Positions 37,401-46,178 of a DNA stretch of 64,000 nt are shown piece after piece. Numbering within the stretch: position 1 is the stretch's first letter; the number at the start of each line of letters is the position of its first letter. The notes beneath the pieces are model-generated. The model had not been told where the DNA came from and did not search any database. It worked only from the letters and a program-made list of their open reading frames with translations. The stretch lies in assembly GCF_023078275.1 (NCBI RefSeq), contig NC_062983.1, forward strand, positions 13,385,001-13,449,000. Reading direction: 5' to 3'. A program made the position numbers and the translations under genes. Source of the DNA: Leguminivora glycinivorella (taxonomy: Eukaryota > Arthropoda > Insecta > Lepidoptera > Tortricidae).

Positions 37401-40400
37401 AGCTATTTATGAGTCAGTGAAGTATTTTAGGCACATGATCGAATTGAAGCCATTTTTTATACTCACTGATCATAAACCTATAGTCTCTGCTTTTAAAAAG
37501 TCCCTCGATTCGTGTTCTCCGCGGAAATTCCGGTATCTAGATTTTATATCCCAATTTACGTCAGATATCAGGCATATATCGGGCGAGGAGAATGTTGTCG
37601 CGGACTCACTATCTCGGATTGATGCCATCACAGACGGGCTAGATTTGAAAGCTTTAGCTTTATCGCAAGCTACAGATACTGAGCTTCGTAGTTTACTTAG
37701 TGACGGTTCATCTCTGGATTTGCAGAAAAAATCATTTGGATCTGACAAGCTGTTCTGTGATGTATCCCGGCCGATTCCACGTCCTTTCGTTACATCTGAG
37801 TTTCGGAAGCAAGTATTCGACGCTGTTCACGGACTCAGTCACCCTAGCGCTAGGAACACTATCAAATTAGTGACTGAGCGATATGTGTGGCCTGGAATTA
37901 AAAAAGATTGTAGGATGTGGGCGCGTGCATGCATTCCATGCCAGCGGTCTAAAGTTTCACGCCACGTGCACGCCCCGGTGCATGATTTCAAACCCCCCAC
38001 TGGTAGGTTCTCGCATGTTCACGTCGACCTGGTTGGCCCTTTGCCTGTGTCGAATGGGTACAGATACTGTCTCACTGCTGTAGATAGGTTTACTCGTTGG
38101 CCTGAGGCAGTTCCTTTGTACGACATTACGGCGGAAAGTGTTGCGAAGGCCTTCATTTCGACGTGGGTAGCGCGTTTTGGTTGCCCGCAGAATATTACTA
38201 CGGATCGAGGCAGGCAATTCGACTCCAATTTGTTCCGTCAGATAGCAACCATGACTGGATCGCGTCACTTGCAGACTACTGCGTATCATCCAGCAGCGAA
38301 TGGGCTCGTGGAAAGGTTCCACCGTCATTTTAAGGCTGCCATAATGTGCCACGCAGATGAATGCTGGACTGAAACCCTTCCACTAGTGCTTTTGGGTATC
38401 CGTAGTGCATGGAAGGAAGACTTGTCTGCTTCGACCGCCGAGTTAGTTTACGGCGAGCCGCTAAGACTTCCCAGCGATTTGTTGCAACCGACGCCTGACC
38501 AGCTGACGGACTACACCGACTTCTTGTCGCGTTTGCGCCAACATATGAAAAAGTTGCAACCAACAAGAGTCGCTCGTCATGGTTCTGGCAAAGTTTTTAT
38601 TTTTAAGGATTTGGCAACTGCAACTCACGTCTTTGTGAGACAAGATTTTGTTCGTAGGTCGCTACAGCCACCGTATGCTGGCCCCTACAGGGTAGTTGAT
38701 AGGTCGGATAAATATTTTAGAGTTGACATCGCCGGTAGGGAAGTTTCTATTTCCGTCGATAGGTTAAAACCTGCCTACATCTTGTCGGAATCGACTGGCC
38801 CTACCAAAACGTCATCGACCGTGCCGCCCAGCTCAGTTGTCGTTCCTTCAGAACCTAAAGTGTCTCGCTCTGGTCGCCATATACGTTTCCCCGACTATTA
38901 TCGACCTTAGGTTGTCGACCGTAAGGTCTCGGGGGGGCTGATGTGGCGACAGGCGTATTAAATATATTGTTAATAAATAATAAATATTTGAACAATAATA
39001 TGTTTTAAAATGCTGTTACGCTTCGCGCGACGCAAGCGCGGCGTTAAGGTACTGCCTTATCGCTCGGGCCGCTCCGCCGCAGATCGGCGGGCGAGCGCGC
39101 TTTCGTGCGCGCTCGGAAATCCCAGCCAGTCGGCAATTTATCACTCTCGAGGCTGGACGCATGCGCTCGCGCCGCCCGAGCTAACGGTTAATGCTTACGC
39201 GCCGACTCGCTTGCATTATAATATTCGGTTTGCTTGTGCGCCGCTTAATGCTTTAAGCTTACGCTTTTTATGTGTGCTTTCTTTATGTACTTTTCCTATC
39301 TTCTGTGCTATTTCTGACTTCCTCTTTTTCTATACTGTGCTGTGCTTTGTACTCTTATTTTCTCTACTTGTGCTTGTGACTCTTGTGTGCCGTTATTTGA
39401 CAATACAACTTATTAATGTGGAAACTAGCTTGTTTTACTTATCTCGCTAGGCTAGTTCACCACAAGTGCGTTCTCTCTATCAAAGATGCACGCTAGCTAA
39501 GCGGAATATGCACTTATATAGTATCAGTTATATACTTACTTATAATCAATAAAGAAAAGTAAGAAAACTGGGGGTTTGTCTGTAAATTATGGGAGTTTTG
39601 TAATTTTGAACTTCATGGTACGCCATTTTTGGTAAGAGGGAAATGAAGTTTTCGCATGTTTTTTATTTTTATAAAAAAAGTATTGGAGTTAGCAAATTTC
39701 TAACATGCTCGCCTTATGTTTAAAACTTGAAATACAACTTTTAAAAATAACCACTTGTGCATTAGAGTCATTTTAACACTTGATCCGAGCTCAAACACCA
39801 AATCGGCACGAAAAGATAGAACGACCCTGCTGACGGTATCGAAGGCCTTATTCAAGTCAACGAACGCAAACAACAAGGGGTGTTTTCTGCTCTCTACACT
39901 TCTCTTGAATTTGCCGAAGTGTAAAGATCATATCTGTTGTGGAACGCTGGGCACGGAACCCACACAGATAGAAAAGATATTTTAATTTAAGACGGAAAAC
40001 TCTCTCAAACACTGTTATTTAAAAGGAATAATATAATTCTTCATCTAATAACATGGTCTTAACCTAAAGGGATATTCCTTTTTCAAAGAAGAATCAAAAT
40101 TGTTCAGTCGTAACTTTATATACATTTGGTACAAATAGGACAGATTTGAATCAAAGAAGTATTTATTTGCAACAAAATATTACACCGTTTTAGTATGAAT
40201 ATGCTAGTTCTTAAAAAACGTCTTTGGTTCAAGCACAGTATAAGGATATATCAGTAGTTAATCTCCGGCAGCGGCGGCGCGGTCGTTACTACTGCGCAAG
40301 GTCACGCAGGGTTGTACAACGTTACTATAATCGACTTCGTACAATGTAAGTTGTTGTAAATCTAATAGGTACTATTAACTGTAAGTAGGTTTTAGTATAA

Positions 40401-43400
40401 CAATACCACGTCATGACACCACATTAGTCAGTATTGAAGACACAAAAAATCATTATAAATATATTACTCTCATACGCGCAATAGTAGATTGTGTAACAAT
40501 AATTGCAAAAGCGTTAATTTAAGTGTTCATTTTATATGTTTTCTCTAGAATACACCCAATCCATCACAATAAAAAAAAGATTCGTTTGAACTAGAAACGT
40601 AGGTACCTACTGTCCTACTCGTATTAGTAACTGTGTATGGCGCTATGCTAGTACCAACGCTCTTTCTACCTTTTTATCTAATAAAGATTCAAGTACGTAT
40701 TTCTTTCTTAAATACTGACGAAATCATATTTACATAAAATGTTTGAATAGATGTTTGCACAATATTTAAGTAGGTACCAAACTTTCGAGCTAGATAGATC
40801 GCAGCATCTACCTAAATGTCGTTACAGATAAATCCTTATTGATTTTAATGTGTCATTCTAGCTTTAAATCTCACTTTTACGCCATTTACGTAAGCAATAA
40901 TGTACCTAACACTGCAAATATATAACAACCACTTACTTTTCTGGGTGTCTAGGAATTCTAAAGAATGACATTTCCGCATTTTGAGAACTTTCCATACACC
41001 CATAAACACTACAGTAACGAAAATATGTCTTCGGTGCTGACGTCATTTTCTCCCGAACTCAACACGTCAACACAGCGCGCAAACGCGGCCCCGACTGTCC
41101 AGCCCAATAATCACCAGTTTCGCATGTTTTCGCCGCATGCGAGGGGAGGGAGGGGGACACACCGCGCGGCGTGAAGTTTGTAAGAAGAGTTATTACTGGT
41201 TTTATACTGTGGTTCAAGTAACCTTTATCAAAGCAAAAATAAAAACCTGTTAAAAGAAGATTCACCACAATTTAACTACAAGAATTCTGCGTTTTTAATA
41301 GGAAATCATAATTTCTTAATTTAACTTTTACGTTCTACAGTCAAGACATAAAAGTTTAAATAAAAAAAATACACGGTTTTACGTCAAGATTTAGTTCAAT
41401 CTTGGCTTGATTTTAATAGTTCTTGATTTGATGCTTTGCAACTCCATTCAAAGTTCCAGAATAACTTAAAACAAAAATAAACACGGATTTATGTCAAGAT
41501 TTATTAAGTTCTTGGCTTTGTGTCACAAATTCTTGATTTAATGTCTACAAGCTCCATTTGAGAATCAACAAGTTCAAATCAAAAAATATCAAGGTTTTAC
41601 TTCAAGATTTAGAACAATCTTGGCTTGATTATAATAATTCTTGGTTTGATGCTTATAGACTTCATTCATAATTCGAGCAGGTTTTAAATAAAAAATCAAC
41701 ACGGACTTAGGTCAAGATTTATTACATTCTTGGCTTCATATCACAAATTCTTGATTTAATGCCTACAAGTTCCATTTGAGAATCAACACGTTTAGATCGA
41801 AAAATAATAAAGTTTTGCTTCAAGATTTAGTTCGCGCGCCGAGCGGCGACACCGGTTTAGTTACCAAAAAACCCGCTAGATGGCGCTGACCCCAGCCCAT
41901 AGAATTCGTACATCACGGTGTTAAGATTTTTCCCGATTTAGTTAGGCTCGCCGGTTGGAACTTGATATATATCGAATCATAGGAATACAAATTCCGACAT
42001 AATAGCCCCCTGCTTCCCTCTGGGAACTACGCGCTATTATTGAGGACTATCCTAAACGTGCTTCCGCTCCAGTTCTCTCTCTCTCTAACTGGCTGGGGAA
42101 CTCGTCTTCGTTCTGAGTTATAAGCTTGTAACGTACGGGTTATTGAACATAATACACACCTCTCACGTCATTTCGGCTTTCCCTTCTCTCCCCGCGCGCA
42201 CCCCCGCTACAAACATTATTTACTCAATCTAAGAAATATAAAATTTCATTTCAAGAAATTATATATTTTAAATGAAATAAGATAAATTACATCCAAGAAG
42301 TAAGTATATTTGGTTTAAGATACTTACTGTTTCACCCCAAGAAACATTAAATCTAACTTCAAACATGTAAATCTTCATCTAATACCGTCAGAACTTTTAA
42401 AATGAAAAATGTATATATTTGGTGTAAGTAACTAATTGTTTCACCCCAAGAAACATTAACTTTTACTTTAATTATGCATAACTCTTAACCGAAAACCGTC
42501 ATAACTCTTAATACAACAATTTTATTACTTAGAACCAAGAAATATTATACTTGTTTTTAAGAACTTGCTGATTTGCTTCTGAGTAATAATTATCACTGAA
42601 CAAAACGTTTACGCTCTTGGAATAAATGATTAAGTTTTAAAAAAAGATTGTTTTGCTAATCATGTTAAGATATAAAATGGTTAGTGCAAGTAATAAACAT
42701 CGAGACATTTTATGTTTTATATCAAGTAATTAAAATCTTCCTGATATGGGAAACTGGATATCTCTTGGTTCAAGTAGGTTTCTTTGGTTGAAGAGATATT
42801 TTCTATCTGTGCACACTGGCTTTCGGGATATACGCGATCGGCAAGGTGCTGTAGCCTTGAAAGCACTACCCGACCAAATAGCTTGCCCACGATGCTAAGG
42901 AGGGAAATGCCACGGTAATTGTTACAGTCACCGCGATCTCCCTTTCCTTTGTACAACGTGACGATGTTAGCATCGCGCATATCCTGTGGGAATACTCCGT
43001 CCTCCCAACATTTCAACAACAGACTATGCAGAATTGGGCCCACACACTCGAGTTTTATGGTGTCGGCTTGCGTACCATCACTGCCAGGACTCTTTCCGCG
43101 TTTAAGCTGCTTTACAGCTTTGTGAAATTCCTCTATAGAAGGTGGAGCATCTAGTTCGACCCAAGTTGCTAAATTTGGCGTGTGTACTAAGGCCTCTGAG
43201 TCAATAGCAACTGGGTGTGAATAGAGGTTGGTGTAATGTTCCACCCATCGTCCGAGTTGACGGCAGCTATCAGTAATGATAGTACCGTCCACTTCCTTAA
43301 GAGGGGCTGTCTTTTTAGGCACTGGACCCAGAAACTTCTTGATACCCGAGTAAAGACCGCTAAAATTACCGACGTCAACGCACTTTTGAATATTTGTCCA

Positions 43401-44768
43401 CACGTTCGTCCAGTACACATTCGCAAAGTGTCGTGCATTTCGCTGGAGAGTTGACGTGGCGTTCTTAAGGTCCTCCCGTGTTTCAAGTGTGGGGTTCATG
43501 CGGTGCTTCAGTGCAGCTTCACGCTTGGAGTCAAGGAGAGGTTTTAAATGCTCTGAGTATTCGGCGAACCAATCCTGTGGCCAAACTGTATTGGTGAGCA
43601 TGGTATCGGTAAACAAAACGAAAATGGTCAGCGTCTGCTAGAGTTTTGTTCTAGAAACCTATTGTGGGTCACCAATACTTATCTCGCAAAGTTTCATGGA
43701 AACACCCTCGTTCAGGCCATTGGCATCAGCTAGATTTGATCCTCTCCAGAAAGAAAGACCTACGTGAAACCTCCACACCAGAACCTTTCACAGTGCGGAA
43801 TGCGACACCGATCACTCCTTAGTGATGGCGCGCGTTGCCTTCTCCCAAAAGAAAATCCATTCGTCCAGACCTCCTGGTAAAAAGAGAGTCAATATTCTGA
43901 ATACTAAGAATGACGAGATGGTCAGTGAATTTGGTGAGTTGACAAAAAGCGTGCTATCAACCTGGGATGAGAATGCACAAAAAGACGACATGTGGAGGAG
44001 TGTCAAAGCGCTGCTGACAGACACTGCAGCCTGCTCAGTTTTCGGCTACCAGGAAACTTGGCAATAAGTGATACATAGTTATCTGATGTAGGTACATATT
44101 AATGAAAGTTATTTTGTTTACTGTACTTAACAGAGATTAACATTAGTGATTATAGACAATTACAATGTTGCCGCGTGTACAGAAGGTACAAGGGGCGCAA
44201 AAAAACAAAATGTAAAAAAAAACAGATAGATAATTAGATTTTTTTTTCTGTGAAAAAGTTAAGGCGCCAAAATTATATCTCGCTCTACCCTGATTGAGTT
44301 CTCGGGCCGGTACTGAATGTATAAAGGCCTATTACATATTACAAGCTATTATCCATTTGAAAAACTTCTTTATTTATCAACTACCTACTGTACTGATAAT
44401 GCATTTTTTTAAACTTTAAGATATATGAATTCAAATATCTAAAATAAATAAACTTAGAAGTGCAAAATACCTAAACATGTATAAACATTAAAACCTCCAA
44501 CCGACCGATACAGTAAAATTACTAAAAACAGCAAATACGTAGACCCGTAATGTGAAACCAGAGACTGCTAATTAATACCTACAACTTTTTTAAATTCCAG
44601 GTAAAAGTAGTTTGCGAGACCCGAGGCCCCGAGCACACGGACCAGCTCCGGAGTCTCATCGCTCGCACCTACCGCGAGTGGGTGTTCACGCGGGAGACTG
44701 GTGACAGTAGCGACTACTGCCACACGCCGCTTAAGAACTACGACTCTCTAGACAACGTCTCGCAGTAA
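25428..44768 (+). CDS. TD-2: L-threonine dehydratase/serine racemase-like enzyme with tandem exon 7 copies
   Basis: Exons 25428-25502, 25702-25815, 26044-26114, 26245-26532, 26949-27111, 27269-27424, one of the 137-nt exons at 27691-28505, 29821-30046 and 44601-44768 (TAA) join in frame to 465 residues. It is a fold-type II PLP enzyme that would deaminate Thr/Ser (or racemise Ser) in the cytosol. The motifs are all intact: SFKERGARN with PLP Lys 89, SLGNHSQALSYH, MAGQGTVGLEI, the phosphate loop VGGGGLL, LADGLAVP and the ring-N serine motif ILSGGNID. An ACT-like domain (VTVSDRPGGIAELCKVIS) follows. TD-2 has the most canonical active site of the four copies. Its last intron is 14.5 kb and filled with transposons. 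The terminal exon is confirmed by frame and by similarity to the KLIVETRGW region of TD-3. Confidence 0.9.
27691..28505 (+). repeat. Five tandem copies of TD-2 exon 7, candidate mutually exclusive exons
   Basis: Copies lie at 27691-27827, 27860-27996, 28029-28165, 28197-28333 and 28369-28505, each exactly 137 nt. Each has GACAG before it and a GTCAGT donor after it (GTCACT in copy 4). Copies 1, 3, 4 and 5 are open and begin ISLPEDWIARA. Copy 2 has TGA at the Trp codon and a Gly to Asp change. Copies 3-5 differ from copy 1 by AVLLL for AILRL; copies 4 and 5 have EQEMF for EQEKF; endings vary between GKK, RKR and RKK. Spacers are 31 to 35 nt, too short for normal splicing between neighbours. 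Phase 0 entry and phase 2 exit mean that only one or four copies keep frame. Confidence 0.92.
28506..29820. other. TD-2 intron after the exon 7 array
   Basis: Apart from the tRNA-like SINE at 29225-29335 I see only AT-rich intronic DNA and a possible repeat near 28790-28930. No exon is seen before 29821. Confidence 0.4.
29225..29335 (-). mobile_element. tRNA-derived SINE head, minus strand
   Basis: On the minus strand TAGCTCAGTCGTAAGAGG (A box) and GGTTTCGAATCCC (B box) are followed by CGGCCAGAAATG and an A-rich stretch. The order fits a tRNA-derived SINE or tRNA pseudogene. The anticodon arm is not a clean stem, so a functional tRNA gene is unlikely. Confidence 0.55.
31734..31848. mobile_element. 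115-bp MITE, TAG target duplication
   Basis: The left end CCACTTGCACCAAC and right end GTTGGTGCAAGTGG are inverted, with TAG on both sides. An inner pair AATGGAGGGTTAA and TTAACCCTCCATT is present. The same family occurs at 54683-54788. Confidence 0.8.
32000..33912 (-). pseudogene. Decayed reverse-transcriptase gene of a second retroelement
   Basis: Open blocks in several minus-strand frames read, in N to C order, VTFLLYKSGSTTEE, MPTLYKLLRANISAHI, MRLYIPRKCGSRGFLNAKN, WKSKPLQGWFYKALTGPDVD and NKPDIVVIDRPQRQAMFVDI. These resemble a retrotransposon polyprotein seen in many invertebrates, with an early RT block and a C-terminal nuclease-like PD..VD motif. Stops and frame changes break it throughout. 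The clade is not certain. Confidence 0.6.
34178..34700 (+). repeat. 5' LTR of the gypsy element
   Basis: 523 bp, matching 38942-39464 as far as I can see. It contains a 146-codon open frame that is just LTR sequence, and a stretch rich in CTTT and TGTG in its 3' third that may include the U3/R boundary. Confidence 0.93.
34951..38910 (+). CDS. gypsy gag-pol polyprotein
   Basis: The ATG at 34951 (MSDTEVETPRR) gives about 1319 residues in one frame. The order is as follows. A Gag-like region (PPPFYPDKPTMWFAQ) is followed by a basic RSRSRSR stretch with a degenerate knuckle LCWYHYKYADKADKC. The aspartic protease has LVDTGSD near residue 312. In the reverse transcriptase, FIDDVLVAS lies near 618 (Phe in place of Tyr). 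RNase H has VVTDASD near 769. The integrase has an H..H..C..C zinc site (near 960), DLVGPLP, TDRGRQFD and GLVERFH as the D,D,E core. Gag and Pol in one frame is typical of some Ty3/gypsy lineages. No internal stop is present. Confidence 0.95.
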   Translation: MSDTEVETPRRPVQAPGVGAGAGEAAVSHISVKPPPFYPDKPTMWFAQLDGQFNLTKITSDSTKFYHAISVLEYKYAVEVEDIITNPPASDKYGTLRRELIARLSSSKQERLKQLMSKEELGDRKPSQFLRHIRSLAGADYPDDFIRHLWMSRLPTVLQSIVAYQDNLPLDTVAQMADKVHEVTPPGPGYQVAAASASSVPVSVIDQLHQKIDALTSRLDAMSTSRGRQGPPRSRSRGKPRNRSRSRSRAGKPSGDGQRLCWYHYKYADKADKCLSPVRTQKLVSRSLVATSEGVPVSKRLFVTDAKSKVQFLVDTGSDLCVYPVSFLRAHRRHLQKTDYELYAANNTAISTYGWLTLALDFNLRRMFCWRFVIADVSKPIIGVDFLSFYSLLVDVRYARLVDGITLLSSAAVDASACECAQIKVITGNVPFHALLEEYPDIIRPAGNPQERKCKHQTQHFIKTTPGAPVFSRPRRLAPDRLKIAKREFEDMVRSGIARRSKSPWSSPLHLVPKKDNGWRPCGDYRALNARTVPDRYPVRHIADFSHNLFKCKVFSKLDLVRAYNQIPVAPEDVPKTAITTPFGLFEFPFMSFGLRNAAQTFQRFMDEVLRGLDFCFPFIDDVLVASADDTEHVAHLRAVFERFNEHGILLNANKCVFAVPEVEFLGYLVSSEGTKPIGARVKAIQDFPRPKTIKDLRRFLGALNFYRRFITGAAKLQAPLHALLSGPGVKSNSPVVWTPEAGEAFDACKSSIANAALLAHPDPSAPLAVVTDASDFAIGSVIQQQVEGHWQPLGFFSRKLTPAQTRYYSAYDRELLAIYESVKYFRHMIELKPFFILTDHKPIVSAFKKSLDSCSPRKFRYLDFISQFTSDIRHISGEENVVADSLSRIDAITDGLDLKALALSQATDTELRSLLSDGSSLDLQKKSFGSDKLFCDVSRPIPRPFVTSEFRKQVFDAVHGLSHPSARNTIKLVTERYVWPGIKKDCRMWARACIPCQRSKVSRHVHAPVHDFKPPTGRFSHVHVDLVGPLPVSNGYRYCLTAVDRFTRWPEAVPLYDITAESVAKAFISTWVARFGCPQNITTDRGRQFDSNLFRQIATMTGSRHLQTTAYHPAANGLVERFHRHFKAAIMCHADECWTETLPLVLLGIRSAWKEDLSASTAELVYGEPLRLPSDLLQPTPDQLTDYTDFLSRLRQHMKKLQPTRVARHGSGKVFIFKDLATATHVFVRQDFVRRSLQPPYAGPYRVVDRSDKYFRVDIAGREVSISVDRLKPAYILSESTGPTKTSSTVPPSSVVVPSEPKVSRSGRHIRFPDYYRP
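38942..39464 (+). repeat. 3' LTR of the gypsy element
   Basis: It matches the 5' LTR along its whole length and ends at the second AGTG duplication. Confidence 0.93.
41387..41837. repeat. Tandem array, about 109-bp units alternating in two types
   Basis: TCAAGATTTA occurs at about 41387, 41495, 41606, 41715 and 41821, a period of 106-111 bp. Odd units continue GTTCAATCTTGGCTTGATT and even units TTAAGTTCTTGGCTTTGTG, so the array has an AB-AB higher order. It lies inside element B. Confidence 0.8.
42305..42520. repeat. Second tandem pair in element B
   Basis: Two units of about 110 bp share TTTGGT.TAAG, TGTTTCACCCCAAGAAACATT and ACCGTCA.AACT. They are similar in period to the 41387 array but differ in sequence, apart from the shared CAAGAA motif. 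Confidence 0.6.
43650..44066 (+). pseudogene. LINE endonuclease fragment, inverted relative to its RT part
   Basis: Plus-strand blocks WHQLDLILSRKKDLRE, FHSAECDTDHSLVMARV and WRSVKALLTDTAACSVFGY are the C-terminal part of the LINE apurinic-type endonuclease and its linker. The linker ends where the RT piece (minus, from 43616) begins in the normal protein. The piece is thus the missing upstream part in opposite orientation. A frameshift separates the first block from the rest. Confidence 0.75.
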
Positions 44769-44837
44769 CATCTTTGCCACATTTATTTTTAGTTTAGAGA
44801 AGAATAAGTGAGCATTAAACTGATTACACCCATACGT

Positions 44838-45190
44838 AGCGCAGTCTCATCGCTCGTTTCTACCGCGAGTGGGTGTTCAGTGTTCACCCGGGAGACTGGC
44901 GACAGTAGCGACTACTGCCACACGCCGCTCAAGAACACGACTACGACTCTCTAGAAAACGTCTCGCACTAACATCTATGCCACATTTTTTTAGTTTAGAG
45001 AAAAATAAGAGAGCATTCAACAAGAGATTACACTCATACGTTGAGCAGTCTCATCGCTCATCGCTCGTTTCTACCGCGAGTTCAGTGACTACTGCCATAC
45101 GCCGCTCAAGAACTACGACTCTCTAGACAACGTCTCGCGAGAATAAAAGAATAAAATAAGAGAACATTAAACTGATTACACCCATACGTT
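44838..45190 (+). pseudogene. Two degraded tandem copies of the TD-2 terminal exon and 3' UTR
   Basis: GTCTCATCGCTCG occurs in the real exon at 44653 and again at 44844 and 45048. Each copy is followed by TACCGCGAG, GACTACTGCCA, ACGCCGCTCAAGAAC, CTCTCTAGA and AACGTCTCGC, then the 3' UTR motif ATTACACCCATACG. The copies lack the exon's first 50 bp and its acceptor, and contain small insertions and deletions, so they would not be coding. Confidence 0.85.
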
Positions 45191-46043
45191 GCCATTTTAT
45201 AAATTTAACTTCCCTTTAGTTTTCGTGAAACTTTCGTGAATTTTCAAGAAATTGAAGATGTTTTTGGAAAATTTCCGCAACTTGCACATCACTATTCGAT
45301 ACCAATTCGTCAGCTGTAAAAAAAAACGCTAAAATAGTAAATCATGGTACGATTCGAACTCTAAGATAATATTGGATGTACTTAATCACAGATTTAAGAA
45401 AAACTAGAAAAAGGGTAGTATTTTTTGCTCTGAGGATGTAATATTCAATCTTAGATACGACACGGAAATGTCAGTGTCAGAAAAAAGACTTTTGTTTGAA
45501 GAAACGTCCTTTTTTGATCGCAGAGTATCTCACTCAAATCATATAAGCATTGTTCGAATACGGTAGAAGGTAAGTGTAATTTTTTGATGCGCAGGAGTGC
45601 TACAACCGCTACGAGTGCTACGCCGCGCGCCGTAGCCCGTAGCCGTCTTGTTCTCATAAAGTCAAATTAAAACAAAACGTCTTTTGAAGAATTATGACAA
45701 TTGACAGCAGGGTATGGATGGGGATGTGTTATCATGTTTTGCGCACTGAAAGGTATACAATATACATTTTATTAAGTCAATTAATATTAGTCTTAAGCAT
45801 AATTATTTTTTAAACTTAAGTTAAATAATTTTCTGCTATCATGTTATTCCTGTTCATTAATATCTGTGATATACGATCAAATAAAGTGTTAAAATGTTCA
45901 GAATTCGTATTTATTATTTATTCAGTGATTTTATGATATCAATCCGAGCTGACCTCTTCACCACATCGGCATACCGATATTACCGATACGAATACGACGG
46001 TTCTCTATTAGGCTGCGGTAACTGCTTGCCATCAGCACGGTTA
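45191..46043. other. Intergenic between TD-2 and TD-3
   Basis: AT-rich, with a short GC-rich patch near 45595-45650 (CTACGAGTGCTACGCCGCGC). I see no exon here; a minus-strand frame at 45451-45657 has no recognisable motif. Confidence 0.4.
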
Positions 46044-46178
46044 AGTTAACACATGATTGCCCGCGAGAGTATGTCGCCGCGAGATAGATCACGTCTTCTT
46101 CTTCTTATTGTATTAATGACACAAGGACGGGTAGTCTATCTCGCGGCGACATACTCTCGCGGCAATCATGTGCTAACC
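46044..46178. mobile_element. Hairpin MITE upstream of TD-3
   Basis: Arms GTTAACACATGATTGCCCGC... and ...GGCAATCATGTGCTAACC pair over about 45 bp, with CGCGAGAGTATGTCGCCGCG in the arm. The loop holds CTTCTTCTTCTT. Part of the same end recurs at 55906-55935. Confidence 0.75.

Larger units (their letters stand above)
34178..39464 (+). mobile_element. Complete Ty3/gypsy LTR retrotransposon, recent insertion
   Basis: LTRs of 523 bp at 34178-34700 and 38942-39464 look identical, start TGTGGCGACAGG and end GTTCACCACA. AGTG flanks both sides (34174-34177 and 39465-39468). The primer-binding region TTTGGTGACCCCGACGTG follows the 5' LTR, and a purine tract GGGGGGGCTGA precedes the 3' LTR. One intact gag-pol frame fills the interior, and there is no env. 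Identical LTRs and an open frame point to a very young, possibly active copy. Confidence 0.95.
31584..39827. mobile_element. TIR element A inserted in the LINE, itself carrying other elements
   Basis: The ends are a perfect 30-bp inverted pair: 31584-31613 (GGGTCGTTCTATCTTTTCGT...) and 39798-39827. TGCT flanks both sides (31580-31583 and 39828-39831). It holds a PIF-like MITE (31734), reverse-transcriptase remnants (32000-33912) and the gypsy element (34178-39464). Without the gypsy and the MITE it would be about 2.8 kb. No transposase is recognised. Confidence 0.8.
39965..42811. mobile_element. TIR element B inserted in the LINE, rich in tandem repeats
   Basis: The left end CAGATAGAAAAGATATTTT and right end AGAGATATTTTCTATCTGTG form short imperfect inverted repeats, with CACA on each side (39961-39964, 42812-42815). 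LINE sequence resumes exactly outside. It has no credible coding frame. The right half is built from tandem arrays and many scattered CAAGAA/TTCTTG motifs. At about 40930-41180 a GC-rich block (AACGCGGCCCCGACTGTCCAGC...) may be a further repeat. Confidence 0.7.
30360..44066 (-). mobile_element. LINE retrotransposon, split by two insertions and inverted at its 5' end
   Basis: Pieces of one LINE lie in order on the minus strand: RT start 43616-42816, RT middle 39964-39828, and RT core to C-terminus 31583-30375, with a tail of ATCATCATC complement at 30360-30372. Recognisable blocks are GKSPGSDG, NNYRGISLLS, QRSTTDMIF, DLNKAFDTVSR (after a frameshift), GVRQGCVLAP, LLYGAETWT and LKQRRLRWLGHVHRM. 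Removing the insertions at 39965-42811 and 31584-39827, with one copy of each 4-bp duplication, restores sequence continuity across both junctions. The upstream endonuclease piece (43650-44066) is on the other strand. Frameshifts and a deletion near 31563 show the element is dead. Confidence 0.85.

Noticed and set aside
35606..38643. Numerous open frames on both strands within gag-pol
   Set aside because: They are shadows of the single long coding frame.
42717..43616. Stand-alone reverse transcriptase gene
   Set aside because: It is the N-terminal RT part of the same LINE whose other parts lie at 39828-39964 and 30375-31583.
45451..45657. Minus-strand 68-residue frame
   Set aside because: No motif, no splice context and GC-rich patch typical of repeat DNA.
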